Source: Actinomycetospora endophytica
GTDB lineage: Bacteria; Actinomycetota; Actinomycetes; Mycobacteriales; Pseudonocardiaceae
Length of the DNA stretch: 64,000 nt
Assembly: GCF_021026375.1 (NCBI RefSeq)
Contig: NZ_JAJNDB010000003.1
Location: forward strand, 434,001-498,000
Reading direction: 5' to 3'
The notes beneath the pieces are model-generated. The model was not told the DNA's origin. It saw nothing but the letters and a program-made list of their open reading frames with translations, and did not search any database. Shown here in pieces: positions 8,493 through 17,723 of this stretch. Position 1 is the stretch's first letter; each line of letters opens with the position of its first letter. Both the position numbers and the translations under genes were made by a program.

Positions 8493-8974
8493 GCCAGTAC
8501 CTCCTTGTGACCTGGGCTACGTCCAAAAAAACGAACGCGATACAAAAACGTCACGATCAGTTCACGGCCAACTCACGGATCTGCTACTCTCCGTGATCGA
8601 GATCTGGGCCGTTGGAGGGCGGCCTGTGGTCGCTGTGAGGTCACTGTGACGTCGCACGAACGCTCCGTGCGCGGACGATCATCGGGGCCTGACGGACGCG
8701 GAAACCGGTCGACGGCGGGCTGTCGGCCTTGTTCCACTCCCCAGGTCGTTGCTCGGAGCAACAAGAAGGTGTCAATCCGACACGCCGACCTTCATCACTC
8801 GGTCGAGTTGCCCCGCAGACGCGGAACCATCGGTGGCTCCGGCTCGCAGACACGGAATGCCGTGTTGCTCCAACACGCAGGCGCGGAACGGCTCCGACGC
8901 CGTCCCCGGCGGATCCGATCCCCCCGGTTCCGCTCGGCCTGGATTCCCGACGGGGCGGCGGCGACGCTGGTCCG
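8493..8974. promoter_or_regulatory. Divergent intergenic region, oxidase operon / SARP gene
   Basis: A 482-bp gap between the copper oxidase operon (leftward) and a SARP regulator (rightward). It is less GC-rich than its surroundings, with A-runs at about 8524-8550. Inverted repeats: 8573-8579 with 8590-8596 (7-bp arms, 10-bp spacer), 8640-8650 (GTCACTGTGAC), and 8850-8865 (6-bp arms, 4-bp loop). No convincing gene is seen. The repeats are candidate regulator sites for either flank. Confidence 0.45.
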
Positions 8975-11728
8975 ATGACGCCGAGCGGGACGGCCGACGA
9001 GCCGCTGCGCTGCGGTGTCCTGGGCGAGGTCGTCCTCGTGACCGGGTCGCGGACGCGGGGCTTCGGCCGCCGGCGGACCGCGGAGGTGCTCGCCGCCCTC
9101 CTGGTCGATCGCGGGCGATCGATGTCGGTCGACGACGTGGTGGCGGCGGTCTGGGGTGACGAGGCGCCGCCGACCGCGGCGACGATGGTGCACGGCGCGG
9201 TGCGGCGGCTGCGGACGATGGCCGACGAGGACCGTGGGCGGGACCGGGGACGGTTCGTCATCTCGCGCGCCGGCCGGTACGAGGTGCCGCCGGAGGTGGG
9301 GCTCGACGCGGCGGAGTTTGAGGCGCTGGTGGCCGAGGCGCGTCCGCTGACCGCGTCCTCCCCGGCCCGGGCGGCGCGCCTGCTGGACGAGGCGCTCGCG
9401 CTCTGGCGCGGGCCGGCCTACGAGGGCATCGAGCAGGCGCTCGCCCGGGACGAGGCCGGGCGTCTGGAGGAGCTCCGCCGCCGGTGCGCCGAGATGCTCG
9501 CCGAGGTCGAGCTCGCCCTGGACGAACCCGCCCGCGCCGTGGCCGTCCTCGAGCCCGTCGTCACCGCCGACCCCTGCCGGGAGCGCTCGGCCGGGCTCCT
9601 GATGCTCGCTCTGGCGCGCACCGGCCGCCCCGCCGAGGCCCTACGCCTGTTCGAGCGGGTCCGGGTGGGGCTGGTCGAGGCGCTCGGGGTGGCGCCTGGT
9701 CCCGAGCTGCGTGAGATCGAGGCCGGGATCCGCACCGGCGGCGGTGCGCCCGCGCGGCGGGGCCCGCCGCCGCCACCCCAGCGCCCGCCGGTCCCGGTCA
9801 GCTCGTTCGTCGGACGGGAGGACGACCTCGGTCGCATCGCCGGGCTCCTGACCGAACACCGGTTGGTCACCGTCACGGGGCCGGGCGGGTCGGGGAAGAC
9901 CCGGCTCGCCGTCGAGGCCGCGCTCCGGAATCCGACACGGGCGGCGTTCGTGGACCTGACCCGGTCCGCCACGCCCGACCGGTTCGACGACATCGTGGCC
10001 GAGGCGATCGGGATCCGGACCGGCGCGGGTCCGCCGGCGGTCACCGTCGCCCGCGCCCTGGCCGACGAGTCCATCCTCGTCGTGCTGGACAACGCGGAGC
10101 ACGTGCTCGACCGCTGCGCGGACTTCACCCGCGACCTGCTCGGGGCCGCGCCGTCGGTCCGGGTCCTCGTGACCGCCCGGGAACGGCTGGGGTTGCCCGG
10201 CGAATGCGTCCATCTCCTCGGCCCGCTGCCCGTGCCCCACCCGCGCGCGGCGCCCGAGGAGATCGGCCGGTCCCCCGCGGTACGGCTCTTCGTCCAGCGC
10301 GCCCGAGCCGTCCGACCCGGCTTCGCCCTCGCCGCCGAGGACGTCTCGTCGGCGGCCGAGATCTGTCGACGGCTCGACGGCCTGCCGCTCGCGCTCGAGC
10401 TCGCCGCCGCCCGGGCCGCCGCCCTGTCGCTGTCCGAGCTCGAGGCGGCCCTCGGGGACCGCTTCCGGCTGCTCACCCACCCGGCCCGCCACGACGCCGC
10501 TTCTCGCCGGGCCGGGCTGGCGGCGACGATCGCCTGGAGCCGGGACCTGCTGGACGACGACGGGCGGCGGCTCCTCGCCGGCCTCGGGGTGTTCCCGGTG
10601 ACGTTCGATCTCCCGGCCGTCCGGGCCGTCATGGGCGACGCCGGTGAGGACCCGGCACCGACACTGGCGCGGCTCGTCGACACCAGCCTGGTGCAGGTCG
10701 ACGACGTCTCGGGCGACCGCTGGCGCTACCGGATGTTCGAGTCGACCCGCGAGTTCGCCCGCACCTGCCTCGCCCGGGACGAGCTCGCCGTACTGCGACG
10801 CCGCCACGCCGACCACTTCCTCGGCGTCTGCCGGCGCGCCGTCCCGCACCTGTACCGGGCCGGCGCCGGTCCCTGGTTGGACGCGCTGCATCGCGACCGT
10901 GACAACCTGCGCGCCGCGCTGGCCTGGGCCGACGGTCCGGACGGCGACACCGAGGTCCTGGTCGGGCTGTGCACCGGCCTCTGGCACTACTGGGACGTGC
11001 GTGGGTCCCGGGCCGAGGGAGTGCGCCTGCTGGCCACCGCTCTCTCCCGCATCGAACCGCAGCATCCGGAACGCATGGGCCTGCTCTCCGCGCTGGCGCT
11101 GCTGCACCTCGGACGGGGCGAGTTCGGCGCGACCGAGACCGCCGCGACCGAGCAGCACCGGCTCGCGCGCGCCGCCGGAGACCGGCGCTGGGAAGGCGAC
11201 GCGCAGGCCCTGCGTGCCACGGTCGACTGGGCCTGCGGCCGGTTCGACCGCGCCCAACAGCGCTACGAGGACGCGATCGCGGCGTCCCTGGCGGGCGGGG
11301 ACGTCTGGCGGGCGGCCATGGCGGAGGCGCAGCTGGCCCGCCTGCACCGCGACCGCGGCGAGCCCGACGCCGCGCGGGCCCTCGCCCGGTGCGCGGCCGC
11401 GCACGCCGCCGAGGTCGGCGAGGAACTCGCCCAGGGCCTGGCCGGCGACGTCCTGGCCTCCATCGAGCAGCGGTGGGGCGACCCCGCCACCGCCCGCCGC
11501 CTCGTCGAGACCGCGCTGGAGCACTACCGGCTCATCGGCTACCGGGAGGGCGAGGCCTCGGCGCTCGCGCTGTCCGGACGCCTCGCCGTGACCGACGCCG
11601 ATCCCGAGGGCGCCCGGATCTGCTTCGAGCAGGCCCACGACATCTTCCGGCGCATCGGGCACCGGGCGGGCGTCACCGCGACGGCCGACGGGCTGGCCGC
11701 CCTCGATGCTCCCGGCCCGCGGGGTTAG
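8975..11728 (+). CDS. SARP-family regulator with BTAD and NB-ARC-type ATPase
   Basis: A 917-residue AfsR-like regulator. The N-terminal winged-helix DNA-binding domain spans about residues 10-95 and the bacterial transcriptional activation domain about 100-250. An STAND/NB-ARC ATPase follows, with Walker A GPGGSGKT and Walker B ILVVLDNAEH, and the C-terminal third is a TPR-like helical repeat array. Such proteins activate adjacent pathway genes, using nucleotide state as a switch. The ATG at 8975 places the start just before the DNA-binding domain; the longer upstream reading contains no domain. It is divergent from the copper oxidase operon and 33 bp upstream of a flavin oxidase on the same strand, so either may be its target. 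Confidence 0.9.
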   Translation: MTPSGTADEPLRCGVLGEVVLVTGSRTRGFGRRRTAEVLAALLVDRGRSMSVDDVVAAVWGDEAPPTAATMVHGAVRRLRTMADEDRGRDRGRFVISRAGRYEVPPEVGLDAAEFEALVAEARPLTASSPARAARLLDEALALWRGPAYEGIEQALARDEAGRLEELRRRCAEMLAEVELALDEPARAVAVLEPVVTADPCRERSAGLLMLALARTGRPAEALRLFERVRVGLVEALGVAPGPELREIEAGIRTGGGAPARRGPPPPPQRPPVPVSSFVGREDDLGRIAGLLTEHRLVTVTGPGGSGKTRLAVEAALRNPTRAAFVDLTRSATPDRFDDIVAEAIGIRTGAGPPAVTVARALADESILVVLDNAEHVLDRCADFTRDLLGAAPSVRVLVTARERLGLPGECVHLLGPLPVPHPRAAPEEIGRSPAVRLFVQRARAVRPGFALAAEDVSSAAEICRRLDGLPLALELAAARAAALSLSELEAALGDRFRLLTHPARHDAASRRAGLAATIAWSRDLLDDDGRRLLAGLGVFPVTFDLPAVRAVMGDAGEDPAPTLARLVDTSLVQVDDVSGDRWRYRMFESTREFARTCLARDELAVLRRRHADHFLGVCRRAVPHLYRAGAGPWLDALHRDRDNLRAALAWADGPDGDTEVLVGLCTGLWHYWDVRGSRAEGVRLLATALSRIEPQHPERMGLLSALALLHLGRGEFGATETAATEQHRLARAAGDRRWEGDAQALRATVDWACGRFDRAQQRYEDAIAASLAGGDVWRAAMAEAQLARLHRDRGEPDAARALARCAAAHAAEVGEELAQGLAGDVLASIEQRWGDPATARRLVETALEHYRLIGYREGEASALALSGRLAVTDADPEGARICFEQAHDIFRRIGHRAGVTATADGLAALDAPGPRG

Positions 11729-11761
11729 CCGGCGATTAGCGGGACCGTCGACGCTCGCGCC

Positions 11762-13132
11762 ATGAGTACCTCGGTCAGCCTCGAACCACCTCCCGACTTC
11801 CCGACGACGGTGCTGCGCGCCGGCGATCCCGGATACGAGTCGGCCCGCTCCGTCTTCAACGCCATGATCGACCGCCGGCCCGCGGCGATCGTCCGCTGCC
11901 GCGACGCGGACGACGTCGCCCGGGGGATCGCACTCGCCCGGGAGCACGACCTCGTCCTCTCGGTACGCGGCGGCGGGCACAACGTCGCCGGCAGTGCGGT
12001 CTGCGACGGCGGGGTGATGCTCGACCTCTCCGCGATGCGCACCGTCGACGTCGACCCGGACACCCGGACCGCCGTCGCCGGCCCCGGATGCCTGCTCGGC
12101 GACCTCGACGAGGCGACCCAGCAGGTGGGGCTGGCCACGCCGCTCGGCGTCATGTCGGGAACCGGGATCGCCGGGCTGACCCTCGGCGGGGGCCTGGGCT
12201 GGCTCAACGGTCGTCACGGGCTGACCTGCGACAACCTGATCGGTGCGGAGATCGTCACCGCCGGAGGCGAGATCCGGCGCGTCGATGCCGAGCACCACCC
12301 CGATCTCCTCTGGGGCCTGCGCGGCGGGGGCGGCAACTTCGGCGTGGTCACCGCCTTCACCTATCGGCTGCACCCGGTCGGGCCGGTCCTCGCCGGCGGG
12401 TTGTCGTGGCCCTGGTCGGCGGTCCGCGACGTGCTGCGCTTCCACGACGAGCTCCTCGCGGCGGCTCCCGACGAGCTGGCCACGGCGGTCTCGTTCACCC
12501 GCGACCCCGAGGTCGGCCCCGTCGTCTCGATCGGCGTGTGCTGGTGCGGCGACCTCGCCGAGGGCGAGCGGGTCCTGTCGCCGCTGCGGTCGTTCGCCCG
12601 GCCGGTCGTCGACACCGTCGGGCCGACGTCCTTCACCGCCTGGCAGTGCGGTCCCGACGCCGGCTACCCCCGCGGCCGGCGCCACTACTGGAAGTCGGGC
12701 TACCTGCGCGAGCTCACCGACGACGTCGTCGGGACGCTCGCGGACCTCGTCCCCACCATGCCCTCGACCGCGAGCGGGATCGGCATGCAGGCGTTCCGGG
12801 GCGCCGCGGCACGCGTGCCCGCCGATGCCACCGCCTTCCCGCACCGCGTCCGGCAGTACGACCTGTTGCTGCTCGGGCAGTGGGATCGGGCCGACGCGGA
12901 CGAGCGCAACATCGCCTGGGGCCGCCGTGCCCACGACGCGCTCGCGCCGCATCTCGCCGACGCCGTGTACGTCAACAACCTCGGCGCCGAGGGGCCCGAT
13001 CGCGTGCGCGCCGCCTACGGGGCCAACCATGATCGTCTCGCTGCTCTGAAGCGCTCGTGGGACCCCGACAACGTCTTCCGTGTCAACCAGAACATCGCTC
13101 CGGCGCCGTTCTCCTCATCTGAGGACCGGTGA
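11762..13132 (+). CDS. FAD-linked oxidase with bicovalent flavin (BBE type)
   Basis: A 456-residue oxidase of the PCMH/VAO superfamily with a C-terminal berberine-bridge-enzyme segment (WDPDNVFRVNQNI). The FAD-binding domain shows RGGGHNVAG, whose His is the usual 8-alpha-histidyl attachment site, and GLTCDNLIGAEIVTA, whose Cys gives the second, 6-S-cysteinyl bond. Flavin is therefore likely bound at two sites, as in glucooligosaccharide oxidase and related enzymes that oxidise sugars or phenolic/alkaloid substrates with O2. There is no signal peptide, so it is likely cytoplasmic. It starts 33 bp after the SARP gene and is probably co-transcribed or activated by it. The substrate is unknown. 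Confidence 0.9.
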   Translation: MSTSVSLEPPPDFPTTVLRAGDPGYESARSVFNAMIDRRPAAIVRCRDADDVARGIALAREHDLVLSVRGGGHNVAGSAVCDGGVMLDLSAMRTVDVDPDTRTAVAGPGCLLGDLDEATQQVGLATPLGVMSGTGIAGLTLGGGLGWLNGRHGLTCDNLIGAEIVTAGGEIRRVDAEHHPDLLWGLRGGGGNFGVVTAFTYRLHPVGPVLAGGLSWPWSAVRDVLRFHDELLAAAPDELATAVSFTRDPEVGPVVSIGVCWCGDLAEGERVLSPLRSFARPVVDTVGPTSFTAWQCGPDAGYPRGRRHYWKSGYLRELTDDVVGTLADLVPTMPSTASGIGMQAFRGAAARVPADATAFPHRVRQYDLLLLGQWDRADADERNIAWGRRAHDALAPHLADAVYVNNLGAEGPDRVRAAYGANHDRLAALKRSWDPDNVFRVNQNIAPAPFSSSEDR

Positions 13133-13542
13133 GCACCGGGGTTCCGCAGATGCGGATGTGATGCGGTAGGGTTCGCCGCGTCGTCGGTTACCAGGCCCGT
13201 CGCCGCCTCCTGGAAGGTGTCCCGTGGCCGCCGCCGCGTCGTCGGCTGCCCGCAACCTCACTCAAGCGAGTGATGAGGGTCGGCGCGTCGCGCTTGACTT
13301 CTCGCGCCCGGACACTCCTCCCCGCTGTGCCGGCGACAGGTGCGCTGACCTGCAGCAACAGGTCCGGCTGATCGTCCGGGGTCGATCGATCTCGGATGAT
13401 CGATTCCTCGATTGTCGACACCGAGCCGTCCGACGGCCTCGTAACAGTCGAGTATTGCCGTCGTTGTGGGCGCCAACACAGCATTCACCTCGCTGCGACG
13501 GCTCCCCCCTGGCGTCGATGGCGCGGTGTCGGGAGGACAGCG
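13133..13542. other. Non-coding gap upstream of iorBA operon
   Basis: A 410-bp stretch between the flavin oxidase and the molybdenum enzyme operon. Small hairpins occur at 13144-13155 and 13258-13273 (TCACTC-AAGC-GAGTGA). A cluster of CGAT-containing sequence lies at about 13381-13420, GC-poorer than average and plausibly a promoter or operator. Short open frames here have poor codon use. The strong GGGAGGAC ribosome site at 13531-13538 serves the next gene. Confidence 0.4.
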
Positions 13543-15903
13543 ATGCCCAACCACCGCGCGACCACCACGCGGGAGAAGCCGCCCCGGGAGCACTCCCGGC
13601 GGTTCGGCCAGTCCGATCTCAGCCGGCGGCGCTTCCTCGGCTACGTGGTCGCCGGCACGTCGCTGATCGCGGCGGCCGAGTTCACGCGGGAGTCGATCTC
13701 CGACTCGGTGCCGAACGCCTCGGCGGCGGCGATCCCCTCGACGCCGCAGACCCCCGAGATCTACGACCTCTCGGACGCCATCCGGGACGCGGCGCGCCCG
13801 ACCGCGAACCTGATCCGGGTCAAGGTCAACCGGGACAACACCGTCTCGTTCGCGCTGCCGCGCTCGGACAACGGGCAGGGCATCATCACCTCGACGCAGA
13901 TGATCATCGCCGAGGAGATGAACCTCGACCCGGACCAGGTGATCGTCACGCTGGCCGACGCCCGTCCGGAACTCGTGTTCAACCAGCTGACCGGAGGCTC
14001 GACCACCACCTTCAGCACCTACACGCCGATCCGGGTGGCCGCGGCCATCGCGGCGGGCCGGCTCCTCGACGCCGCGGCCGCCGAGATGGGCCAGGACAAG
14101 GCGGTGCTCACGAGCCGCGCCGGCACGATCACCGACACGGCCGGGAAGGCGCTCTCGTTCGGTGACCTCACCGCGAAGGCGGCGGCGCCGGTCACCCAGG
14201 CCGTGCAGGTCGCGCTCAAGGACCGTGAGAAGTTCACGATCATCGGCAAGCCGCGCACCAAGTCCGACGCGCGGGACATGGTGACCGGCAAGAAGAAGTT
14301 CACCACCGACCTGCAGATCGCCGACGCGCTGCCGACCATCCTGTGCCGGGCCCCCGACCTCAACGGCTATCCGCGCAGCGTGCAGAACCTCGACCAGGTC
14401 CGCACGATGCCCGGGATCACGGACGTGGTGAAGGTCGAGGGCGGGGTCGCGGTCCGCGGGAACACCTACGGTCAGTGCATCGACGCGGTGAACGCCCTGA
14501 AGGTGACCTGGGCGAACGGCACCGTGCACGGCGCCGACGACGCCTCGGTGCTCAAGGAGCTCCGCGCCGCGGAGCTGCCGTTGGCCGCGCCGAAGGGCCC
14601 CGGTTCGCTCGAGGGCGACTTCGTCTTCTACTTCCGCAGCAACTCCTCGCTGGAGACCAACTGCGCGATCGCCGACGTCAAGGCGAACAGCGCCACCATC
14701 TGGGGCCCGGCGAAGAGCCCGATCGCCGCCCAGGCGGAGATCGCGAAGAAGCTGGGGATGCCGCAGAACGCGGTGACCTTCCACGTCATGCAGGGCGGCG
14801 GGTCCTTCGGACGGAAGCTCTTCTTCGACGCCGCGGAGGAGGCAGCCCTCGTCTCGAAGGCCATGGGCAAGCCGGTCAAGCTCATGTGGTCGCGCTCGGA
14901 CGACTCCCGTCAGGGCCGCGTCCACCCGATGGCGACCTGCCGGATCCGGGCGAACGTGACCGCCGATGCCGTCACCAGCTTCGAGATCCGGCACACCAGC
15001 GTCGCCACCGAAGGCAACCCGGGGCTCTCGGAGCCGATCACCGCCGCGGCCAACAAGGCCCCGCTGGGCAACCTCGGCGTCGCCGAGAGCCTCTTCGAGC
15101 TCACCCAGTTCACGCCGTACAACTTCGGCGCGTCGACCCGGTTCCTCAACGAGGTCGACATGGGCTTCAACACCAGCTCGATGCGCAACATCTACTCGCC
15201 GGACGTCGCCACCGCGCGTGAGCTGATGGTCGACCAGATCGCCGCGAAGCTCGGGACGGACCCCTACGTCTTCCGCTCCGAGTTCGCCAAGCAGGCACGG
15301 TTCAAGGCCGTGCTCGACCGGGCCGCCCAGGAGGGCGACTGGGGCAAGTCGATGGCCGACGGCACCGCCCAGGGCATCGCGATGCACGTCGAGTACAAGG
15401 GCTGTGCGGTGTGCATCGTCGAGCTGGACTGCACGCCCGCGACGGTGAACCGGAAGATCCGTCAGGCGCGGACCGGGCCGCGGGTCACCAAGGTGACCTA
15501 CGTCGTCGACGCGGGGCTGATCATCAATCCGCGCGGATACGAGGCCCAGATGATGGGCGGGATCAACGACGGTCTGGCGATGACGCTGACCTCCAGCCTG
15601 CACCTCGACGACGGCCACTTCGTCGAGGCCAGCTGGGACAACTACTTCTACACCCGGCAGTGGAACACGCCGCCGGAGATGAACATCGTGATCATGGACT
15701 CCGACGCGCCCGAGCCGGGCGGAGCCGGGGAGTTCGGCGTCGCCGCGACGTGCGGCGCGATCGCCTGCGCCTACGCGCGGGCCACCGGGAAGATCCCCAC
15801 CTACTTCCCGCTCGACCACAAGGACCCGCTGCCCTTCACGCCGTACCCGACGTCGCCGCCGATCCCGCCGTCGCCGACCAACGGTCTGCAGACCACCTTC
15901 TGA
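13543..15903 (+). CDS. Tat-exported isoquinoline 1-oxidoreductase-type molybdenum subunit
   Basis: A 786-residue molybdopterin-binding large subunit of the xanthine oxidase family, of the IorB single-chain type. The N-terminus carries a twin-arginine signal (SRRRFLGYVVAG, about residues 27-38). Molybdopterin-site signatures include GGGSFGRKLFFDA and the C-terminal PGGAGEFGVAATCGA, whose Glu is the catalytic base of the family. It hydroxylates a heterocyclic or aldehyde substrate outside the membrane, passing electrons to the IorA-like partner 13 bp downstream. The ATG at 13543 has GGGAGGAC five bases upstream; longer readings cross non-coding sequence. Downstream genes include a dedicated TatA. 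Family is secure; substrate unknown. Confidence 0.9.
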   Translation: MPNHRATTTREKPPREHSRRFGQSDLSRRRFLGYVVAGTSLIAAAEFTRESISDSVPNASAAAIPSTPQTPEIYDLSDAIRDAARPTANLIRVKVNRDNTVSFALPRSDNGQGIITSTQMIIAEEMNLDPDQVIVTLADARPELVFNQLTGGSTTTFSTYTPIRVAAAIAAGRLLDAAAAEMGQDKAVLTSRAGTITDTAGKALSFGDLTAKAAAPVTQAVQVALKDREKFTIIGKPRTKSDARDMVTGKKKFTTDLQIADALPTILCRAPDLNGYPRSVQNLDQVRTMPGITDVVKVEGGVAVRGNTYGQCIDAVNALKVTWANGTVHGADDASVLKELRAAELPLAAPKGPGSLEGDFVFYFRSNSSLETNCAIADVKANSATIWGPAKSPIAAQAEIAKKLGMPQNAVTFHVMQGGGSFGRKLFFDAAEEAALVSKAMGKPVKLMWSRSDDSRQGRVHPMATCRIRANVTADAVTSFEIRHTSVATEGNPGLSEPITAAANKAPLGNLGVAESLFELTQFTPYNFGASTRFLNEVDMGFNTSSMRNIYSPDVATARELMVDQIAAKLGTDPYVFRSEFAKQARFKAVLDRAAQEGDWGKSMADGTAQGIAMHVEYKGCAVCIVELDCTPATVNRKIRQARTGPRVTKVTYVVDAGLIINPRGYEAQMMGGINDGLAMTLTSSLHLDDGHFVEASWDNYFYTRQWNTPPEMNIVIMDSDAPEPGGAGEFGVAATCGAIACAYARATGKIPTYFPLDHKDPLPFTPYPTSPPIPPSPTNGLQTTF

Positions 15904-15916
15904 TCGGAGCTCCCCC

Positions 15917-16396
15917 ATGCCCACGCACACCTTCAAGCTCAACGGCCAGCAGGTCAGCGTCGACGTCGAGGACGACGTCCACCTGCTCTGGGTGATCCGC
16001 GACCTGCTCAAGGTCACCGGGCCCAAGTACGGCTGCGGCATCAACGTCTGCAAGGCGTGCACCAGCCACATCAACGGCAAGGCGTTCAACCCCTGCTCGG
16101 TGCAGGTCAAGGACATCCAGCCGACCGACGAGGTCACCACCATCGAGGGCCTCGCCGACACCGCCCCGGGCGGCGGCCTGCATCCCATGCAGGATGCCTG
16201 GATCGAGAAGGACGTGGCCCAGTGCGGCTACTGCCAGCCCGGCCAGATCATGGCGGCGGTCGCGAAGGTCAAGCAGTGCAAGGCCGAGGGCCGGGACGTC
16301 GACGACGACGCGATCGAGGAACTGCGCAACATCTGCCGGTGCGGCACGTACAACCGCATCCGCGAGGCCATCAAGGCCGGCGCCGAGAACATGTGA
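15917..16396 (+). CDS. [2Fe-2S] subunit of IorAB-type oxidoreductase
   Basis: A 159-residue small subunit with two [2Fe-2S] domains. The plant-type N-terminal cluster has CGINVCKAC and a fourth Cys further on (NPCSVQV). The C-terminal helical cluster has CGYCQPGQIMA and CRCGTYNRI. It lacks its own signal peptide, so it is expected to be exported folded, piggy-backed on the Tat signal of the large subunit, as in related enzymes. It moves electrons from the molybdenum centre to an external acceptor that is not visible here. It starts 13 bp after the large subunit. Confidence 0.93.
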   Translation: MPTHTFKLNGQQVSVDVEDDVHLLWVIRDLLKVTGPKYGCGINVCKACTSHINGKAFNPCSVQVKDIQPTDEVTTIEGLADTAPGGGLHPMQDAWIEKDVAQCGYCQPGQIMAAVAKVKQCKAEGRDVDDDAIEELRNICRCGTYNRIREAIKAGAENM

Positions 16397-16441
16397 CGTC
16401 GACCCACCACCCGCTCCCCCACCCCGAGAGGAACCCTGACG

Positions 16442-16801
16442 ATGACCGCTCGTAGGACCACCCGCACCCTGGCCGCGGCCGTGGGCCTGGCCGGGGCCGT
16501 GCTGCCGCTCGCCGGCGCCGGCATGGCCCAGGCCGCCACCACCGACAGCAGCGCCACCGACGCGTCCGGCTCCGACGCGACCACCGGCTACCCGAGCACC
16601 CAGAGCCCGCTCCAGGGGCCGACCGCCGTGCTCGCGACCGCCGGCAACCTCGCCTCGTCGATCATGGACGCGAACAACGACGCGACCGGCAACGCGCGGC
16701 CCGAGGACGCCAACGGCACCGAGACGCAGTACCCGTCGGCCGACCCGCACTTCGTCGAGGGCCCCGTCGGCGGCGCGCTCGTGAACGGGCCGTTCGAGTG
16801 A
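16442..16801 (+). CDS. Small secreted protein in iorBA-tatA operon
   Basis: A 119-residue protein with a Sec-type signal peptide (TRRTTRTLAAAVGLAG start, cleavage likely after AQAA). The mature part of about 85 residues is rich in Thr, Ser, Asp, Asn and Pro, without Cys or membrane segments. A GAGAGGAA site precedes the ATG. It overlaps tatA by 4 bp (GTGA), so it belongs to the same transcript. No family is recognised; a small extracellular partner of the molybdenum enzyme is possible. Confidence 0.75.
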   Translation: MTARRTTRTLAAAVGLAGAVLPLAGAGMAQAATTDSSATDASGSDATTGYPSTQSPLQGPTAVLATAGNLASSIMDANNDATGNARPEDANGTETQYPSADPHFVEGPVGGALVNGPFE

Positions 16802-17016
16802 CCGGCGCCCTGAGCCCCGTCCACTGGCTGATCATCGTCGGGGTCCTCGTGGTGCTGTTCGGCGCCAAGAAGCTCCCCGACCTCGCACGGTCGGTCGGTC
16901 AGTCGGCGCGGGTGTTCCACAGCGAGATCCGCGAGCTCTCGAACGAGTCCGCGGGTCGGACGGCCGGGGGTCCCGAGACCGCCGCCACGGCGGAGGAGCG
17001 GCGCCCGGCCGCCTGA
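16798..17016 (+). CDS. tatA: TatA/E-family twin-arginine translocase component
   Basis: A 72-residue protein with one N-terminal membrane helix (WLIIVGVLVVLFG), the conserved FGAKKLPDLARSVGQSAR hinge and amphipathic helix, and a short acidic/Ala tail. This is the complete TatA layout. TatA oligomers form the protein-conducting element of the Tat system. Its GTG start overlaps the upstream secreted-protein stop by 4 bp, placing it fourth in an operon whose first gene is a Tat substrate. A genome normally has its main tatA with tatC elsewhere, so this looks like a dedicated extra copy. Confidence 0.92.
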   Translation: MTGALSPVHWLIIVGVLVVLFGAKKLPDLARSVGQSARVFHSEIRELSNESAGRTAGGPETAATAEERRPAA

Positions 17017-17287
17017 CGCGCACACCGTGTGGTCCGGAGTCCGCGTTCTCGCCGGGCTCCGGGCCCACCGGCGTCCGGGCATGAAGCCCTGACGGTCCGA
17101 TGATGCCGTCACACGGGTGGCGCAGCGAAGCTGCCCTGAGGGCGTCGGCCACCAGGCGGCTCTCGATGCGGGTCAGTTCGTGTCCGAGACCCCGAATGGT
17201 GAGAGTGACGAAGGGGTCGTAGTCCTCGACCTGAACGGTGAGGATTTCCTTCCCGGTCGAACTGCACACCGTGGCGAGGGGTATCAA
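16832..17287 (-). CDS. Hypothetical protein, TTG start, antisense end over tatA
   Basis: The first 60-70 residues look like a real small domain with balanced composition (KEILTVQVEDYDPFVTL, then IRGLGHELTRIESRLVADAL). The TTG at 17287 overlaps the stop of the zinc-ribbon gene as TTGA, with AAGGGAG just upstream, which supports translational coupling. No stop follows until 16832, so the last about 60 residues are Arg/Pro-rich and run antisense to tatA. The real C-terminus may have been lost by a frameshift, or the gene may overlap tatA convergently. Family not recognised. Confidence 0.4.
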   Translation of the reverse strand: MIPLATVCSSTGKEILTVQVEDYDPFVTLTIRGLGHELTRIESRLVADALRAASLRHPCDGIIGPSGLHARTPVGPEPGENADSGPHGVRVRRPGAAPPPWRRSRDPRPSDPRTRSRARGSRCGTPAPTDRPTVRGRGASWRRTAPRGPRR

Positions 17288-17508
17288 GGCCCATTCTCCC
17301 TTGTCTCGTGGGCTCGCGGTGTCGACCGCGGTCGAGCGGCCGACGCTTTCGCCACCGCCGGATTCATTCGGGCGAGGAGGGGTGGGGTGGCCAGCCGGGG
17401 TGACGGCGCGGAGCAGCGCGGACACTCGGCGTGGGCGTCGGCCCCGGCCCTCGGGCGCTCGCGCTCGAAGTAGCCGCAGTCGGGACAGCAGTAGGCGTCG
17501 GTGTTCAT
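17284..17508 (-). CDS. Small zinc-ribbon protein
   Basis: A 74-residue protein. It opens with MNTDAYCCPDCGYFERER and a second pair, ECPRCSAP, about 20 residues on, giving a four-Cys zinc ribbon. The remaining 40 residues are Ala/Arg/Pro-rich and lack structure cues. The ATG at 17508 follows an AAGGGT site. The stop overlaps the TTG start of the next gene. Small zinc ribbons of this type bind nucleic acid or partner proteins; no specific role can be given. Confidence 0.6.
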   Translation of the reverse strand: MNTDAYCCPDCGYFERERPRAGADAHAECPRCSAPSPRLATPPLLARMNPAVAKASAARPRSTPRAHETRENGP

Positions 17509-17723
17509 GGAGTGACCCTTCTCGGATTCGACCGCGCGGACACGAAGGGACACGGCGCGGGGGATGTCGATGACCCGTCAGCACCCTGTGCGTTTCTTCG
17601 AATGCGGTACGGAGCCAGCGTGGCCGACGGTTCCCGGCAGGACATCGGCCAGGTGGCAGATATGCGCAATGATGAAGTGGCCGACCTTGCGAGAGAACGT
17701 GTACCGGTCGGACCATTGGCGCC

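Noticed and set aside
9641..13030. 1129-residue minus-strand reading
   Set aside because: Shadow of the SARP and flavin oxidase genes, whose domains and motifs are clear on the plus strand.
13188..13484. 98-residue minus-strand frame upstream of iorB
   Set aside because: Poor codon use, Arg-rich end, no ribosome site or homology that I recognise.
13258..16188. 976-residue minus-strand reading
   Set aside because: Antisense to iorB/iorA; His/Arg/Gly-rich shadow composition with no motif.
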